A stretch of DNA of 64,000 nucleotides from Paenibacillus pini JCM 16418 (lineage in GTDB: Bacteria; Bacillota; Bacilli; Paenibacillales; Paenibacillaceae): NCBI RefSeq assembly GCF_000576305.1, contig NZ_BAVZ01000004.1:248001-312000 (forward strand), read 5' to 3'. Below, piece after piece: positions 62,601 to 64,000 of this stretch. The notes beneath the pieces were generated by a model. That model made no database searches. It was not told where the DNA came from and saw only the letters and a program-made list of their open reading frames with translations. Within the stretch, counting starts at the first letter, position 1; each line of letters opens with the position of its first letter. A program made the translations under genes and the position numbers.

Positions 62601-64000
62601 GTGGTTGAAGTGGATTCTCATCAGGAACGTTAAAATTCACATGTGCCTCTGACGTATTTCCTACTTTATCTGTCGCTTTGATGTAAAGCTTGTGCGCTCC
62701 TCCAGTCATTTGACCGGATGATGTTGTATATGGAAATACAATTGTCTTATCATCTAATTTAACTTCAACTTTATCTAACCCTGCATACGTATCTTTAATG
62801 ATTGCATCTAGCGTAATCGCTCCACGATATTCCTTACCATTCTCGATGGTCGGCTTAATTGAAGGGGCTGTATTATCCACAATCACTTTAGAAGTAAACT
62901 CTTTATCTGCACTGGTTACGGTTATCTGATGGGGTCCATCTGTAGCAGTTTTAGTATCCCATGAATAAGCTTTGGAGCCTACATGCTCTGCTTTAAGGTC
63001 AAATCGGAAACCGATGGATTCAGCTTTACCAGCAGAGTCACCCATTTTGATCTGCTTCTCACGTTCTGCATAGGCTTGGTCCCAGATTTCGGTACCATCT
63101 GCAAGCAGCAATCTCACATTTTTAATTTCGAAATCATCCTTATTTTCTTCTGGACGCTTATCGAAAGGTGAAGTCTTGGATCCAGCACGGATATAAATCA
63201 CATTATCATTTCCGGTCTTGAGACGATCTGCACGAATTGGGAAAGATAATGTAGTGTATGACGTAATAGGATCCATAAACGTATAAAGAATTGTTTTATC
63301 TTCATCAGCTGGCGGTCCCATCGTAACGGCATTTTTAAAATAGTAATCCACATTCGTCGCATCGAATACGAAATATGCATCATTTTCAAGCTCAGAGAAG
63401 GTTTCTACATCGGCAAGCTGTTTACCATCAATACTTAACTTCAATGCATCCATGCCTACACTCTGAGCAGAAGCTTTAATGGTGTTGGTTCCTTTTAAAA
63501 TCTCATTATCTTTCACATTGAGCCTAAGAGGGGATCGATCCGGTCCACCTGTTATGGCTATCTTCACAACCTCAGATGTTGTCTCGTTCATTCCATCCGA
63601 TACTACAAAATAGTATTCAATGTATTTGCGCCCAATTAAGTCTGCAGAAGAAATTTTATAGTGATACATCGTATCATTGAAGTCTTCTGAAAGATTATGC
63701 TTTACATAATCCGCTTGTTTATCAGAACGGACATAGACCTCAACCGATCTAACTGCACGGTCATCCTTAGCATCTGCCTTCAATTCTAGACTTTTGAACT
63801 GATCTATTTCCTTAACTGCCGTGATATCTGTAATGGTTGGGGGTACATCATCCAGCTCCACTTGCACAGGTTCAGTTGGCACTTGCGAGTTAGTAACCGT
63901 GCCTGGAGTTGGCGTTTGCGTACCTGAGCTTGCCTTAAGCATAACCGAGCTTCCATTTACCGGATAAGCGTAAACAATAGCTTTGTCTTCTTTGGTCTCG
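59633..64000 (-). pseudogene. Large surface calcineurin-like phosphoesterase with SLH anchor, split by one missing base and cut by window edge
   Basis: Two frames, 61822-64000 (open to the right edge) and 59633-61825, form one protein of over 1450 residues. The first part has Ig/FN3-like repeats (e.g. APSIKPTIENGKEYRGAIT, TVKVQDPTNDLMNVLFYKG). A metallophosphoesterase begins at FVWMSDTQYYSQSYP and ITGDVVD-like HTGDVVDKSYQE; it continues in the second frame with VLAGNHDVGHQDND and SGHYHDAQL. A Gly/Ser linker and three SLH domains follow (ADVTGSWAEEYISKL etc.), for cell-wall binding. One added G at about 61825-61830 (AAGG to AAGGG) joins the frames. Probably intact in the organism; the signal peptide lies beyond the window. 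Confidence 0.83.

Noticed and set aside
1-64000. Transfer RNA, ribosomal RNA or prophage module
   Set aside because: I saw no tRNA-like cloverleaf, rRNA sequence, or phage structural or integrase gene; this is by eye and a tRNAscan or Infernal run would be decisive.

Overview
The window looks like a chromosomal stretch of a Paenibacillus-type endospore former: AT-rich, with strong AGGAGG-type ribosome binding sites, a gerA/gerB/gerC spore germinant-receptor operon plus part of a second gerA, S-layer-homology domains, bacillithiol-type enzymes (a BstA/DinB protein, FosB) and many two-component and LacI/AraC regulators.

Layout. 1-11 kb: gerA fragment, NarL-type two-component pair, polysaccharide deacetylase, YhgE/Pip exporter-like protein, gerABC operon and a PadR regulator. 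11-17.6 kb: a large CHASE3/GAF hybrid histidine kinase and a TrpX-type three-gene ABC importer. 17.8-23.4 kb: HAD phosphatase, then a sugar operon (GH4 glycosidase, two PfkB kinases) divergent from its LacI regulator. 23.5-33 kb: pentapeptide protein, methyltransferases, HPP protein, two sulfatases and an AraC regulator. 33-38.5 kb: small accessory genes, nearly all on the minus strand (GNAT, FusB-like EF-G-binding protein with a structured leader, macro domain, HD domain, DUF5412, a split SigO/RsoA-like sigma factor). 39.9-49.5 kb: the most unusual part, a cassette array. 50-64 kb: NADH oxidase, LacI/butanediol dehydrogenase, phosphoglycerate-mutase-like phosphatase, FosB plus TPR, MBL hydrolase, glutamate racemase, DinB, nucleotidyltransferase, and a giant SLH-anchored phosphoesterase running off the right edge.

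The array. Single small minus-strand genes (or none) are separated by about 145-170 bp imperfect palindromes. These have the architecture of integron attC sites: ..TAAC outer arm, a 9-bp inner arm, a conserved middle, the inner arm's complement, and an outer arm GTTA... The outer-arm variable bases match at the two ends of each CASSETTE, not at the two ends of each repeat. This holds for five consecutive cassettes and is what excision and insertion through a circular intermediate recombined at G^TT would leave. No integrase is visible, so this is a CALIN-like (integrase-less) array in a Firmicute. It is best preserved on the right and eroded on the left. Cargo includes an aminoglycoside-phosphotransferase-like kinase, acetyltransferases, a serine hydrolase, a toroid protein, a 54-aa membrane protein and an ORF-less cassette.

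Caution. Ten genes are broken by a single-base length error, nearly all in homopolymers and nearly all a missing base. This pattern suggests sequencing error rather than biology. They are labelled pseudogene here with the repaired reading described. Real damage (internal deletions in cytidine deaminase and DUF2691 genes, a serine hydrolase fragment, pentapeptide remnants) is called separately.
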